From the NCBI RefSeq assembly GCF_014203045.1, contig NZ_JACHIF010000013.1, forward strand, positions 62,001-126,000: a stretch of DNA of 64,000 nucleotides. The letters run 5' to 3'. The translations under genes and the position numbers were made by a program. Every line of letters starts with the position of its first letter. Positions within the stretch are counted from its first letter, which is position 1. Shown piece by piece: positions 20,385 to 29,283 of the stretch. The notes under the pieces are model-generated. The model ran no database searches, had not been told where the DNA came from, and saw nothing but the letters and a program-made list of their open reading frames with translations. Source of the stretch: Prosthecobacter dejongeii (GTDB lineage Bacteria > Verrucomicrobiota > Verrucomicrobiia > Verrucomicrobiales > Verrucomicrobiaceae).

Positions 20385-20734
20385 GGAGTGGAGTAGAAGT
20401 GATTTCATCTCTGGTTAGATCACATCTGAATCACTCAATGTCACAAGCGTTTCAGGGCAGCAAAATGCATGACTTGTTTGAGTCAACATTGCTTTAAAAT
20501 CGCCGACCACTTGGCCTGCTAGCTGCTTATTAGATTTCCTGAAGCGCGAGCTTCACCACAACGAGCTGGACTGTCACTTCATGGTTGGGGACAGCCCGGT
20601 CAATTAAGGCCCGGAGGGATTTTGGTTGGGTCCCTCCGGGCCGCTTTTATTAAAAAGCGATCTCCTGAGCCAACTCCCACCCATGAACAAGCTTGACGCT
20701 TTCCTGCCGAAAGTATCCAATGGCCGCCCATACC
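20385..20734. other. Intergenic region upstream of xylA
   Basis: This 350-base gap has no convincing gene. Its main feature is the terminator hairpin at 20608-20650. It is about 220 bases after the thrH stop and 85 before xylA, so it may terminate a short untranslated RNA or act as an attenuator in the xylA leader rather than end thrH. Confidence 0.4.
20608..20650 (+). terminator. Strong hairpin terminator upstream of xylA
   Basis: GGCCCGGAGGGA (20608-20619) pairs perfectly over 12 bp with TCCCTCCGGGCC (20631-20642), followed by GCTTTTATT. The distance from both flanking genes suggests a leader or small-RNA terminator. Confidence 0.8.
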
Positions 20735-22045
20735 ATGAGCGAAGCTTTTCCTGATATTCCGAAAATCCAGTACGAGGGTCCCAAATCTCGCAATCCTCTT
20801 TCCTTCAAGCACTACAACGCTGACGAGGTCATCGCCGGCAAAAAGATGCGTGACCATTTCCGCTTCGGCGTCGCCTATTGGCATGCCATGCGCAATAGCC
20901 TGGCCGACCCTTTCGGTGCAGGCACCGCCCAGCGCCCCTGGGATGACGGCAGCAATTCGATCGCCAATGCGCAACGCCGCGTCTGGGCCTGCTTTGAGTT
21001 TATGGATAAGCTGGGCGTGGATTATTACTGCTTCCATGACCGGGATGTCGCTCCCGAAGGCGAAACCTTGGCCGAGAGTAATGCGAATCTTGATGCCGTC
21101 GCTGACGAGCTCGAAAAAGCCCAAAAGGCCACCGGTAAAAAGTTACTTTGGGGCACCGCTTGTTTGTTTGCCCACCCTCGGTATAACCAAGGCGCTGCCA
21201 CCAGCCCAAATGCCCAGGTCTATGCTTACGCCGCCGCTCAGGTGAAGAAAGCGATCGAAGTCACTCATCGCCTAGGCGGTGAAGGCTACACCTTCTGGGG
21301 AGGCCGTGAGGGCTACGCTTCCCTGTTGAATACAGACATGAAGCGGGAGCTGGACCACCTCGCACGCTTCCTCCACATGGCTGTGGACTATAAAAAGGAG
21401 ATCGGCTTTAAAGGCCCCTTCTACATTGAGCCTAAACCTCGTGAGCCCTCCACTCACCAGTATGATTCCGACGCAGCCGCCTGCTTAAACTTCCTTCGTG
21501 AGCATAACCTCATGGAGCACTTCAAACTCAATCTGGAAACCAACCACGCCACCCTAGCCGGTCACAGCATGTGGCATGAAATGGAAGTGGCCGTCGCAGC
21601 GGACGCTCTCGGCTCTGTGGATGCTAATACGGGCGATGAACTCATCGGCTGGGATACCGATCAATTCCCGACCGATATTTACCTCACCACACAGATGATG
21701 CTTGTCATTTTGAAGAGCGGCGGCTTCACCACCGGGGGCCTCAATTTCGATGCCAAAGTGCGCCGTGAATCCTTTGAGCCCGTGGATCTTTTCCATGCTC
21801 ACATCGGTGGTATGGATGCCTTTGCCCGCGGCCTGAAAATCGCTGCTTCCATCCTTGAAGATGGTCGCCTGGATGCCTTCCGCAAAGCCCGTTACAGCAC
21901 TTTTGATGCAGGCATCGGCGCGAAGGTGGAAGCAGGCACCACCAGCTTTGCCGAACTGGAAGCTTACACCCTAGAAAATGGTGAGCCCCTCATCGGCTCA
22001 GGCCGTCAGGAGATGCTGGAGAACCTCATCAACGAGTACATCTAA
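20735..22045 (+). CDS. xylA: Xylose isomerase
   Basis: XylA interconverts D-xylose and D-xylulose (and glucose and fructose) using two divalent metals. The protein starts [15 protein letters not shown], typical of the longer class II enzymes, and is 436 residues from this ATG. Catalytic and metal residues are visible in [10 protein letters not shown] (the ring-opening His), [21 protein letters not shown] and [13 protein letters not shown]. An ATG 15 bases earlier (20720) is an alternative start. No xylulokinase or xylose transporter lies beside it. Two hairpins follow the gene. Confidence 0.96.
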   Translation: MSEAFPDIPKIQYEGPKSRNPLSFKHYNADEVIAGKKMRDHFRFGVAYWHAMRNSLADPFGAGTAQRPWDDGSNSIANAQRRVWACFEFMDKLGVDYYCFHDRDVAPEGETLAESNANLDAVADELEKAQKATGKKLLWGTACLFAHPRYNQGAATSPNAQVYAYAAAQVKKAIEVTHRLGGEGYTFWGGREGYASLLNTDMKRELDHLARFLHMAVDYKKEIGFKGPFYIEPKPREPSTHQYDSDAAACLNFLREHNLMEHFKLNLETNHATLAGHSMWHEMEVAVAADALGSVDANTGDELIGWDTDQFPTDIYLTTQMMLVILKSGGFTTGGLNFDAKVRRESFEPVDLFHAHIGGMDAFARGLKIAASILEDGRLDAFRKARYSTFDAGIGAKVEAGTTSFAELEAYTLENGEPLIGSGRQEMLENLINEYI

Positions 22046-22071
22046 GCTCGTTGATTTTTTGATCCGCTGCG

Positions 22072-22101
22072 AAGAGACAGGTCGAGGGACCTGTCTCTTT
22101 T
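22072..22101 (+). terminator. Intrinsic terminator after xylA
   Basis: AAGAGACAGGTC (22072-22083) pairs perfectly with GACCTGTCTCTT (22088-22099) and is followed by a run of Ts. A smaller stem (AACGAG 22031-22036 with CTCGTT 22047-22052, then GATTTTTT) overlaps the xylA stop codon and may be a second terminator. Confidence 0.9.
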
Positions 22102-22127
22102 TTTGAATGCGGTGTGACCCAGAAATC

Positions 22128-23447
22128 TCAAGGCTGAACCATTTGAATGATGCCAGCACCGACCTGCGATTTCGGTGCTCCTGTTGGTTGTGCATTCGCT
22201 GTCAGAGTTTTGGCCATGCCCTGGACGGGATAGCCCCAACTCAGTAACGCGGAAATCACACCACTCGTTAGGGCCGTCGCTTGAGAGGTGCCACTGCTCA
22301 CCACCATACGATTTCCACTGTAAGCCGAAACGATGCCCACCCCTGGAGCGGAGATGGTGAGTGTCTCCCCCGAATTTGAAAAGTAGGCTTGATTCCCATT
22401 CGCATCCACCGCAGCAACACTGATGACACCTTCATACCCGGCTGGATAAGCCAGAGAAGTTTGTTGTTCATTCCCGGCTGCGGCCACTACGATCACATCG
22501 TTAGCCAAAGCGTATTCCACGGCACGGCGCAGCACATCGGAATCTCCTGTGGTGCCCAGGCTGATGTTGATGAGCCGCGCGCCTTCATCCACGGCCCGCA
22601 TGATGCCCTCAGCCACTAGGGCAGTATTGCTCTCCCCACGAGTATCAGCCACACGAATGTCAAGAAGATCTGAAGCGGGAGCCACGCCGCCATCGCGTGC
22701 ATCCGTTCCAGCGATTAGAGAAGCCATGGCAGTGCCGTGGCCATTGGGCTCCAGTCCATCCTTGACGAGATCTATGTGCGTGACTCGGGAATCTTGCAGT
22801 GAGGGGTGTTGCGTGACGCCGGTATCGAGAACGGCGACTTTAGTGCCAGCCCCCCAGGCACTGCGATCCCCCATGGCACCGATGGCATTCAGCCCACTGT
22901 TGCCGAAAGGCGTCGCCCCACCTGCATTGGCAGAGTCCACCTGACTGGCATCCGGCAGACCGGGAACCCAAGCCAGATAGTTCAGGCCGATGTTCTGCAA
23001 ATCCTCCGCATTCTGCCGCAATTCACGCGCCATGGTCAAAGGGTCTGTGTATTTTACCCGCGCACTGAGCAGACGCGGATCATCATGCAAAATCTGAAAT
23101 CCCTCTCGCGCAGCCCTCTCACGGAAAGCCTTCAGAGCCTCAGGAGATTTAAAAGTGAGGACTAACTCGTTAGGTTTCACCCCTGGGGCAGAACTGAGTT
23201 TCCGCAATCGCTCGGCCAACTCATCCAGTGTGTGCAGGGCCATCGTCGCGGTCTGTTCCAGCCTGGCATCTACATCCAGCGACTTGAGCAAACTGGGCGG
23301 TAGAGTGCGTTCCCAGTCAGGCAACTTTTTGGCTGAACGAGCAGAAGGCCCTTCCGTGGTCTTCACCGCTAACCAGCCAAGTGTGCCAAAAGAAAGCACA
23401 CAGACTAGAATGCTGAGGGAGAGAAGACTTTTCAGCCAGACGTTCAT
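22128..23447 (-). CDS. Secreted subtilisin-like (S8) serine protease
   Basis: 439 residues with an N-terminal signal or anchor (KSLLSLSILVCVLSFGTLGWL), a propeptide-like region of about 150 residues (possible S8 inhibitor domain with LVLTFKSPEAL), and a catalytic domain with the full triad: Asp in VAVLDTGV, His in NGHGTAMASL and Ser in SSGTSQATAL. The oxyanion Asn is in AAAGNEQ. It ends shortly after the domain (GAGIIQMVQP), with no cell-anchor repeats. It is probably exported and self-activated by propeptide cleavage. It is convergent with xylA and divergent from the GntR-type regulator. Confidence 0.92.
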   Translation of the reverse strand: MNVWLKSLLSLSILVCVLSFGTLGWLAVKTTEGPSARSAKKLPDWERTLPPSLLKSLDVDARLEQTATMALHTLDELAERLRKLSSAPGVKPNELVLTFKSPEALKAFRERAAREGFQILHDDPRLLSARVKYTDPLTMARELRQNAEDLQNIGLNYLAWVPGLPDASQVDSANAGGATPFGNSGLNAIGAMGDRSAWGAGTKVAVLDTGVTQHPSLQDSRVTHIDLVKDGLEPNGHGTAMASLIAGTDARDGGVAPASDLLDIRVADTRGESNTALVAEGIMRAVDEGARLINISLGTTGDSDVLRRAVEYALANDVIVVAAAGNEQQTSLAYPAGYEGVISVAAVDANGNQAYFSNSGETLTISAPGVGIVSAYSGNRMVVSSGTSQATALTSGVISALLSWGYPVQGMAKTLTANAQPTGAPKSQVGAGIIQMVQP

Positions 23448-23620
23448 GAGATGCAGAATAAGACCCCGATAACTGATCTTTGTTTCATCTTATTTTAATC
23501 GAACCTGCACCTACTCAGGTAGAAATCTTCACGTCTTTTTCTAGATTACGCCTCCTGCTCACATTGGTCATATCAGGAGTTGAATATTTCCTGACCGCTG
23601 TGTGTAATCGTCCCCCGACG

Positions 23621-24718
23621 ATGCTTTCGGACACCGCTTCCCTGTCCCTACCCGTGCGCCCTAAACGTGCAGCGGAAGTGGCAGTTTTTTTGCGTGAATG
23701 CCTGCTCAAAGGCACCTGGCCCCGTTACCTACCAGGAGAGATGGAACTGGCGCACCAACTCCAAGTGGGCAGAAACACCCTTCGCGCAGCACTGGCTCAA
23801 CTGGAAAGCGAAGGCCTGGTCAAGACCCACATGGGCCGTAGGAGAGAGGTCACTGGCTGTTGTGCCACAGTCCCGCCCCCCACGCTTCAGACCGCTTGGC
23901 TTCTGCTCTGCTCCCCACCTCATACACTCGCCTCTTCCACCCTGTTATGGATGGAAACCTTGCGTCTAAGGCTCCAGGGAGCGGGCTGGCATCTACAAAT
24001 GAAAGTGGTCTCTGCTGCCTTCCGGTCAAACCCCACCCAGATACTCGAAACGCTGACTTCAGAGCATCCTCACGGAGTGTGGATCCTCCACCGCTCTACC
24101 CAGGCCATGCAGCGCTGGTTTGAAAACCAGGGCATTAAAACCGTGATCGCAGGCACCCCACACGCTGGGATTTCCCTCCCGCAAGTGGATACCGACTACC
24201 GCGCCACTTCACGACATGCAGCCACGCGGCTAACAGCACTCGGTCACCAGCATCTTGTGATTGTCGCCTCTCAAGTGAAACTGGCTGGCGACGCGGAAAG
24301 TGTGGCTGGCTTCCAGGAAGGTGCAGGGCAGGCCCAAGTGCAAGTGATGACACATCAAGACACCCCTGCTAGCGTCATCGCCGGCTTGCGACGTCTATTC
24401 GCAAAATCATCCGCACCTACAGCTTTTTTCGTGCTGCGGGCAGATCACTTAGCCACAGTACAAACTTGGTTGTTAGGCCAGGGCTACCGCATCCCAGGGC
24501 AAATTTCTCTCCTCTCCCGTGATGATGAATCCTTCCTCCTGCATCTGCATCCTGAGCCAGCCCGTTACCGCCGCAGCGCGGAGACCTTTGCCAAAAAGCT
24601 GGCGCGCCTAGTCATCTCCTGTGGAGAAGGACGCACGATCCGCGAAGCCAGCCGACTTCTGATGCCTGAATTTCTGCGTGGAGAAAGCCTGGGGCCAGCG
24701 CCTATCCGCAGCATTTAA
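23621..24718 (+). CDS. GntR-type HTH regulator with LacI-like sensor domain
   Basis: 365 residues. A GntR-class winged helix-turn-helix occupies about 15-80 (YLPGEMELAHQLQVGRNTLRAALAQLESEGLV in the family pattern, here split over 23700-23830). It is followed by a periplasmic-binding-protein-like domain with TRLTALGHQHLVIV and a C-terminal LLMPEFLRGES, as in LacI proteins ending with 'R-x-S'. Such hybrids usually sense a sugar. The frame opens at 23480, but ATG 23621 sits just before the HTH. The nearest sugar gene is xylA, 1.6 kb away beyond the subtilase, so the target is unknown. Confidence 0.85.
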   Translation: MLSDTASLSLPVRPKRAAEVAVFLRECLLKGTWPRYLPGEMELAHQLQVGRNTLRAALAQLESEGLVKTHMGRRREVTGCCATVPPPTLQTAWLLLCSPPHTLASSTLLWMETLRLRLQGAGWHLQMKVVSAAFRSNPTQILETLTSEHPHGVWILHRSTQAMQRWFENQGIKTVIAGTPHAGISLPQVDTDYRATSRHAATRLTALGHQHLVIVASQVKLAGDAESVAGFQEGAGQAQVQVMTHQDTPASVIAGLRRLFAKSSAPTAFFVLRADHLATVQTWLLGQGYRIPGQISLLSRDDESFLLHLHPEPARYRRSAETFAKKLARLVISCGEGRTIREASRLLMPEFLRGESLGPAPIRSI

Positions 24719-25719
24719 CGCAGCAGCGTCAGTAGCTCGCGCATCCGCAGTTCGATGTTGAGCAAACTGGCCTGCACCATGGCTAACCATTCTTGATCAG
24801 TGCCTGGAGTCGCATGCTGCATCATCTTGTCTGTTGCATTGAGGGCCGCACCAAAGAGGGGTAGGGACTGCTCTAAATCCACAATCAAAAACTGCCAATG
24901 CGCACTCTTGGACTCCGAAAACTGCCGTAATACATGCACCAAATGCGCGGTGAGATCTGCCACCGTCGAAAGCAAGTGCATTACGGCCGGGCGGGAGCGT
25001 ACCTCTTCATTGAATACCAGCAACTGCTCAAACCTGCGCAGCTCTTGAGCAAGTGCCTGGGATCGTTTGGCAGGATTCGCCGAGTTGGATTTTTTCGGCT
25101 TTCCTGGTGGGTTTATCCCTTCTGGAGCTTCGAGCGAACTAAAGGGATCTCCACTGCTGAGATCATGCGGCTCAAAAGGATCTGGCATGCCTGGAGCTAG
25201 CAACGCCCCTTCTCGATCATGGTGGTCTTGCTGATGCAAAAGAAAATGCTTCCGCCGCGCGCGTGCCTGTCGCAAAAGAGAAGCCTCTTCCTGTTCACTC
25301 ATCTGCCAGCGTGGTGCACTCACCCGCATCTGAAGGTGCCAGGACTGAATGAGGATACGCTGGTGCTGCTGGTTGAACCATTCCAAGAAAAGTAAGTTTT
25401 TCAGTCCTTGGGGTTCTAGCAATGGAGAAAGGCCAGAATTACGGCGGCGTGGCAGTTTTGCGACTCGATAGGAAGCCGTCATCACCCCACTAAACCCGTG
25501 CTGCTGTGGGGCTAACCAAGCCACTTCATCCAAATCTCCATGCGGGAGCGGATTGTGCAAATCCACCCGACATCCTGCAATATCGCGAAGGAAATTACCG
25601 ACCAGTTCCACCCTCACTGGCTGTTTGGAGCCCGCCACATGCAGCATCCCGGTCACCAGACCAGGCACTTCATTGGAGAGATAACCTCCGAGGAGGGAAG
25701 ATTCGAGACAAAGGATCAT
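24715..25719 (-). CDS. Uncharacterised 334-residue cytoplasmic protein
   Basis: No family is recognised. The N-terminal part (about 1-145) is predicted to be beta-rich (MLHVAGSKQPVRVELVGNFL, VDLHNPLPHGD); the middle (about 145-225) is charged and low-complexity (RARRKHFLLHQQDHHD, PFEPHDLSSGDPF, PPGKPKKSNSANPAKRS); and the C-terminal part (about 225-334) is all-helical. There is no signal peptide. The stop overlaps the regulator's stop on the other strand by three bases. The upstream minus-strand gene is 94 bases away, so the two may share a message. A cytoplasmic adaptor or scaffold is possible, but no function can be assigned. Confidence 0.65.
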   Translation of the reverse strand: MILCLESSLLGGYLSNEVPGLVTGMLHVAGSKQPVRVELVGNFLRDIAGCRVDLHNPLPHGDLDEVAWLAPQQHGFSGVMTASYRVAKLPRRRNSGLSPLLEPQGLKNLLFLEWFNQQHQRILIQSWHLQMRVSAPRWQMSEQEEASLLRQARARRKHFLLHQQDHHDREGALLAPGMPDPFEPHDLSSGDPFSSLEAPEGINPPGKPKKSNSANPAKRSQALAQELRRFEQLLVFNEEVRSRPAVMHLLSTVADLTAHLVHVLRQFSESKSAHWQFLIVDLEQSLPLFGAALNATDKMMQHATPGTDQEWLAMVQASLLNIELRMRELLTLLR

Positions 25720-25813
25720 CAGTTACTAGATAAACTAGAATCAGATGAACCTTCGAGCAAGAGCGATTCAGAGCCGAGCCTGGCCCCACCGTGAGATTAT
25801 CAGCCGTACTTCT

Positions 25814-27286
25814 TCATCGTTTATCTTTTCCGCGTGCCATCTGCAGAGCATTTTCCTCAGCCACTCCTTCTAAATTCATGACTTCCACGTCACGGAAATC
25901 ATCAAAATGAATGCCGTAGATGCTGATCTGCCCAGCCTTGGGAGCATTCTTTGTGGTCACTTCCATCACCACATCGCGATAACGAGCCAGCAGCACCTGA
26001 CCAATGGCAAAGAACTCCAACGTGTAAGCACGCCCGGGTTCCGCCGCCTGAGGCAAATCCATTTGCCTCAAGGTCTGGTAGCGCTCATCGGCCTGCCGAT
26101 CAAAACGCTGAATCGTCAGCGTCTTACCTCCATGCTCAAGGTAAGCATTAAAATTAGACTCGTGACTGGAACGCAGAAGCAACTCGGGCACCTGCGCCCG
26201 GTGCTGATGGCGAAACGTCACCCTCAGCCCCCAATTGGTCCCCTTGATGCCCACAGGCAAAGTGGAAGCGACTCCACTGGAAGTCAGCCACCCATTGCCC
26301 CTGGATTTTAAAAAGGGCATCTCTTTGAGATTCAAAGGAATTGCTTTCCAGCGACCCACTGGAAAGTGAGAAAACTCAGCCGCCTCAGTTTCTTCTACTC
26401 GAGATGAAGTCGCGGGGCTAGCTCCCGCAAAACCAGGAATTACTGTCTCCGATAAAGCCGGTTGAGGCGGACCTGTAAAATCCCCAACACCCGCCAAATT
26501 CAGAGCTTCCACATGCTTCATTCCATCCAGGTTCACATGCTCTACACCCTGAAAAGCATCCCTCGAAATCCCATAAATGGAGGCATACCCCCTGTAGGGA
26601 ACGTCTGAGACTGCAATATCCAGCAGGTGATCGTCCAGGCGTGCAATGAGCCGCTGATGAATCGCGAAAAATTCCAAACGGTATGCTTGTCCCGTCTTGA
26701 TGGGCTCTGGCAGCCAGCGTTTTCCCAGAGTAATGCGCTGCAGCATTCCTTCGTTTTCATAGCGCTGGATGACCAAAGTTTTTCCGTTTTCATCCAAATA
26801 AGCACTGTAATGGAATGGCCCATTCTCACGCAGCCATAATTCCGGCGGTGCGCCATCATTCAAATGGGCAAAGCTCGCGCGCAGTCCCCAATTGCTGCCC
26901 TGTGCATTTTGAGGGGCCAAGGACATCCATTTAGGCAATCGGGACCAACCATCTGCAGACTCGGTATAACTCGGACTCTCTTGAGCACTGACCTTCACTG
27001 GCACCCATTTCCCTTGGGGAAACAGACGATGCCAGCCAGATTCATGTGAACTCTGCTTTACCCTGGTATTTTCACCAGCAAGCCCACCGAAAGACCATAT
27101 TCCAGCAACCACCAAAGCTACAAAACCCGTTGCTAGGGTGATTCTTTTCCGCTGCTGACCTCTGCGCTTGGCCTCCCAAGAGGTCTTGGAATCGGAGCTC
27201 CGTTGCTTGGAAAAATCCTCCTCCACCCGCACACTCAGGGGGGCGGACTTGTCGTGAAGAGCTTTTTCCTGGGAACTTTTCTCCAT
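25814..27286 (-). CDS. Membrane-anchored protein with duplicated concanavalin-like domain
   Basis: 490 residues. A long basic cytoplasmic N-terminus (about 1-48, ending AKRRGQQRKR) precedes one transmembrane helix (about 49-67). Two homologous extracytoplasmic domains of about 165 residues follow. Matching pairs include GSNWGLRASF / GTNWGLRVTF, GKTLVIQRYE / GKTLTIQRFD, YRLEFFAI / YTLEFFAI and ASIYGISRDAFQGVEHVNLDG / ISIYGIHFDDFRDVEVMNLEG. The pattern is that of LamG/laminarinase-like beta-sandwiches that bind carbohydrate. The start GTG at 27295 is an alternative to ATG 27286. It is upstream of the uncharacterised 334-residue gene. Confidence 0.7.
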   Translation of the reverse strand: MEKSSQEKALHDKSAPLSVRVEEDFSKQRSSDSKTSWEAKRRGQQRKRITLATGFVALVVAGIWSFGGLAGENTRVKQSSHESGWHRLFPQGKWVPVKVSAQESPSYTESADGWSRLPKWMSLAPQNAQGSNWGLRASFAHLNDGAPPELWLRENGPFHYSAYLDENGKTLVIQRYENEGMLQRITLGKRWLPEPIKTGQAYRLEFFAIHQRLIARLDDHLLDIAVSDVPYRGYASIYGISRDAFQGVEHVNLDGMKHVEALNLAGVGDFTGPPQPALSETVIPGFAGASPATSSRVEETEAAEFSHFPVGRWKAIPLNLKEMPFLKSRGNGWLTSSGVASTLPVGIKGTNWGLRVTFRHQHRAQVPELLLRSSHESNFNAYLEHGGKTLTIQRFDRQADERYQTLRQMDLPQAAEPGRAYTLEFFAIGQVLLARYRDVVMEVTTKNAPKAGQISIYGIHFDDFRDVEVMNLEGVAEENALQMARGKDKR

Positions 27287-27419
27287 ACGCACCACTTTCT
27301 TATGGTTTGTTTACTTACAAAGAAAAGAAGGTGAGGCAACTTTAACGACGCCTGAAAGCTGAGTTATACAAAACATGGAGTGGCCATAGATCTGTGCTCG
27401 TTTCCTGTTACCTTCTCCC

Positions 27420-28193
27420 ATGTCCTCTCGCCTGTTCTGGCTTTTCCTGGCCTTTATCACTGCGGCTTACCTAGTTTTTTGGTTTCTCCTCATCGGTGCC
27501 ACCGCCACTTACAGCACGCCGGAAGCCTGGCTGGAAACACTGCTGAAGTCTGAAATCCGCTATGCCACAGGCCTCAGCCTCGTCACTTGCACCGCAGCCG
27601 CCACCTTTGCTTTGCTCTTTGCGGTGCCCATCGGATACCTCATGGCAAGACGCCACTTCCCCGGCAAGGCCTTGCTGGATGCGGCGCTAGACATTCCGAT
27701 TGTGCTCCCCCCCATGGTGGTGGGACTGTGCTTGCTGATCTTTTTCCAAACCCAGATCGGTAAGGCTATCGAAGAAGTCATTCCATTTACCTACACCATT
27801 GCTGGAGTCATCCTAGCTCAGTTCGTGGTAGCGGCGGCCTTCGCCATCCGCACCGTAAGAGGGACTTTTGATCACCTATCCTCCCGACCTGAAGATGTGG
27901 CACTGACGCTGGGTGCCACCCGCTTTCAGGCGCTCTGGCATATCGCTCTGCCCAGTGCGAAACGTGGACTGATCGCCGCCTTCTGCATCGCCTGGGCCCG
28001 CAGCCTGGGCGAATTCGGACCCATTTTGGTGTTTGCGGGGGCCACTCGCCATCGCACAGAGGTGCTGCCAACGACCGTTTGGCTGGAATTGAGCGTGGGG
28101 AATCTAGAGTCCGCTGTAGCCGTGAGTTTGGTGATGATTCTGATCGCCATAGCCGTGCTCGGCGTGGTGCGGGCGAGCGGAGAAAGAATCTAA
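27420..28193 (+). CDS. ABC transporter permease, molybdate/sulfate type (ModB/CysT-like)
   Basis: A 257-residue inner-membrane permease with about six transmembrane segments and the binding-protein-dependent transport signature (EAA loop) EDVALTLGATRFQALWHIALP near residue 160, then SLGEFGPILVFAGATR and EVLPTTVWLELSVGNLESA, which are close to ModB/CysT/TupB permeases. It would carry an oxyanion such as molybdate, tungstate or sulfate. Neither the substrate-binding protein nor the ATPase is adjacent, which is unusual for this family. It is divergent from the duplicated-domain gene. Confidence 0.85.
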   Translation: MSSRLFWLFLAFITAAYLVFWFLLIGATATYSTPEAWLETLLKSEIRYATGLSLVTCTAAATFALLFAVPIGYLMARRHFPGKALLDAALDIPIVLPPMVVGLCLLIFFQTQIGKAIEEVIPFTYTIAGVILAQFVVAAAFAIRTVRGTFDHLSSRPEDVALTLGATRFQALWHIALPSAKRGLIAAFCIAWARSLGEFGPILVFAGATRHRTEVLPTTVWLELSVGNLESAVAVSLVMILIAIAVLGVVRASGERI

Positions 28194-28242
28194 TCACGCC
28201 AACCGAGGTGAACACTGAGTGCAAATCTCCTTGCATTAATTC

Positions 28243-28260
28243 GATATTTGTCGAAATATC
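28243..28260. promoter_or_regulatory. Palindromic operator upstream of the sdpR-like gene
   Basis: GATATTT (28243-28249) and AAATATC (28254-28260) form a perfect 7-bp palindrome around GTCG, ending nine bases before the start codon. ArsR/SdpR repressors bind AT-rich imperfect dyads and commonly control their own genes, so autorepression is likely; this is an inference from position and symmetry. Confidence 0.65.
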
Positions 28261-28269
28261 AAAGCAATC

Positions 28270-28572
28270 ATGAATTCCTTGTTCAAAGCTCTGAATGATC
28301 CCACCCGGAGGCAGATCCTGGAGATGCTACGGGAGCGATCACTGACGGCAGGGGAAATTGCAGACGCATGTCAGGTCGGCAAACCCACCGTGTCTCACCA
28401 CCTCGACATCCTGAGACAGGCCGAACTGGTGGAAGAAGAGCGCCAGGGTCAGTTCCGGCGTTACCACCTAAATACCAGCGTGGTGGAAGATGTGATGGTG
28501 TGGCTCAGCGGCCTCATGGAGTCCACCCAACCCACAGCTAAAAAAGCAGTGACCAAAAAGCTAAAAGCCTGA
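28270..28572 (+). CDS. ArsR-family autorepressor, SdpR-like
   Basis: A 100-residue winged helix-turn-helix protein: FKALNDPTRRQILEML (helix 1-2), TAGEIADACQVGKPTVSHHLDILRQ (recognition helix with S-H-H-L) and a wing with RRYHLNTSV. There are no metal-binding cysteines, which points to the SdpR subgroup rather than ArsR proper. It is followed after eight bases by an SdpI-like gene, the B. subtilis sdpRI order. In that system SdpI sequesters SdpR at the membrane when toxin is present. Confidence 0.9.
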   Translation: MNSLFKALNDPTRRQILEMLRERSLTAGEIADACQVGKPTVSHHLDILRQAELVEEERQGQFRRYHLNTSVVEDVMVWLSGLMESTQPTAKKAVTKKLKA

Positions 28573-28580
28573 TCCTCTTC

Positions 28581-29273
28581 ATGAAAAAAAATATTCTTTC
28601 CTTTGTTAGGCGCGAGTGGTTGCAATTGCTCATCCTCAGCATCCCTGTCTTGGCATCTTTGGCAGCCATGCCCTTCGCAACGGATCGTGTACCCATGCAG
28701 TGGAATCTGCGTGGGGAGGTGAATTGGTATGCGCCCAAAACCTGGGGACTGCTGGTAATGCCTGTCACGACGTTGCTCTCTTTCGGGGTCGTCTTTTGGA
28801 AAGAAAGCCAGGATGCAGGTCGGTATCGTGAAGGAGATGGCAGCCTCACCGCCCATGGCAAAGCCACTCGGTTGATCCGTCTCGGCATCAGCGTACTACT
28901 CGCAGCCGTGGCACTGGTGCAAATCTCCTGGTCTTTGGGGCACCGTCCAGATGTCACTCGCTGGGTGATCACTGGGATCGCATTGCTCTTTGCTTTCATC
29001 GGCAACCTTTTCGGCAAACTGAAACGCAATCGTTATGCAGGCATCCGCGTTCCCTGGACACTGAATTCGGAGTATGTTTGGCGGCAGACGCACCGTGCGG
29101 CGGGCTGGATCTGGACGGTCAGCAGCCTGGTTGTTGCGGCCATGTCTTGGCTACTGCCGGCGAACCTTTTGCCGATGCATCTCACGGGCCTATGGTTATT
29201 TTTCTTGATCGTCATTCCGCTCTGCATCGCGTGGCATGAAGCCCGCAAAGAGAAACGCGGATTAACGGCCTAA
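28581..29273 (+). CDS. SdpI/DUF1648-family membrane protein (toxin immunity/signalling)
   Basis: 230 residues with about six transmembrane segments. The first loop has the DUF1648 pattern (MPFATDRVPMQWNLRGEVNW), and the C-terminal half has the SdpI signature NRYAGIRVPWTLNSEYVW followed by THRAAGW. In B. subtilis SdpI confers immunity to the SdpC toxin and titrates the repressor. No sdpC-like toxin gene is visible within the window. It is co-transcribed with the upstream repressor and convergent with the EEP gene, 10 bases away. Confidence 0.88.
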   Translation: MKKNILSFVRREWLQLLILSIPVLASLAAMPFATDRVPMQWNLRGEVNWYAPKTWGLLVMPVTTLLSFGVVFWKESQDAGRYREGDGSLTAHGKATRLIRLGISVLLAAVALVQISWSLGHRPDVTRWVITGIALLFAFIGNLFGKLKRNRYAGIRVPWTLNSEYVWRQTHRAAGWIWTVSSLVVAAMSWLLPANLLPMHLTGLWLFFLIVIPLCIAWHEARKEKRGLTA

Positions 29274-29283
29274 CAGGTCATTC

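Noticed and set aside
20735..24718. Idea that the GntR/LacI hybrid regulator controls xylA
   Set aside because: The genes are separated by a convergent subtilase and independent promoters, with no shared operator seen, so the link is unsupported.
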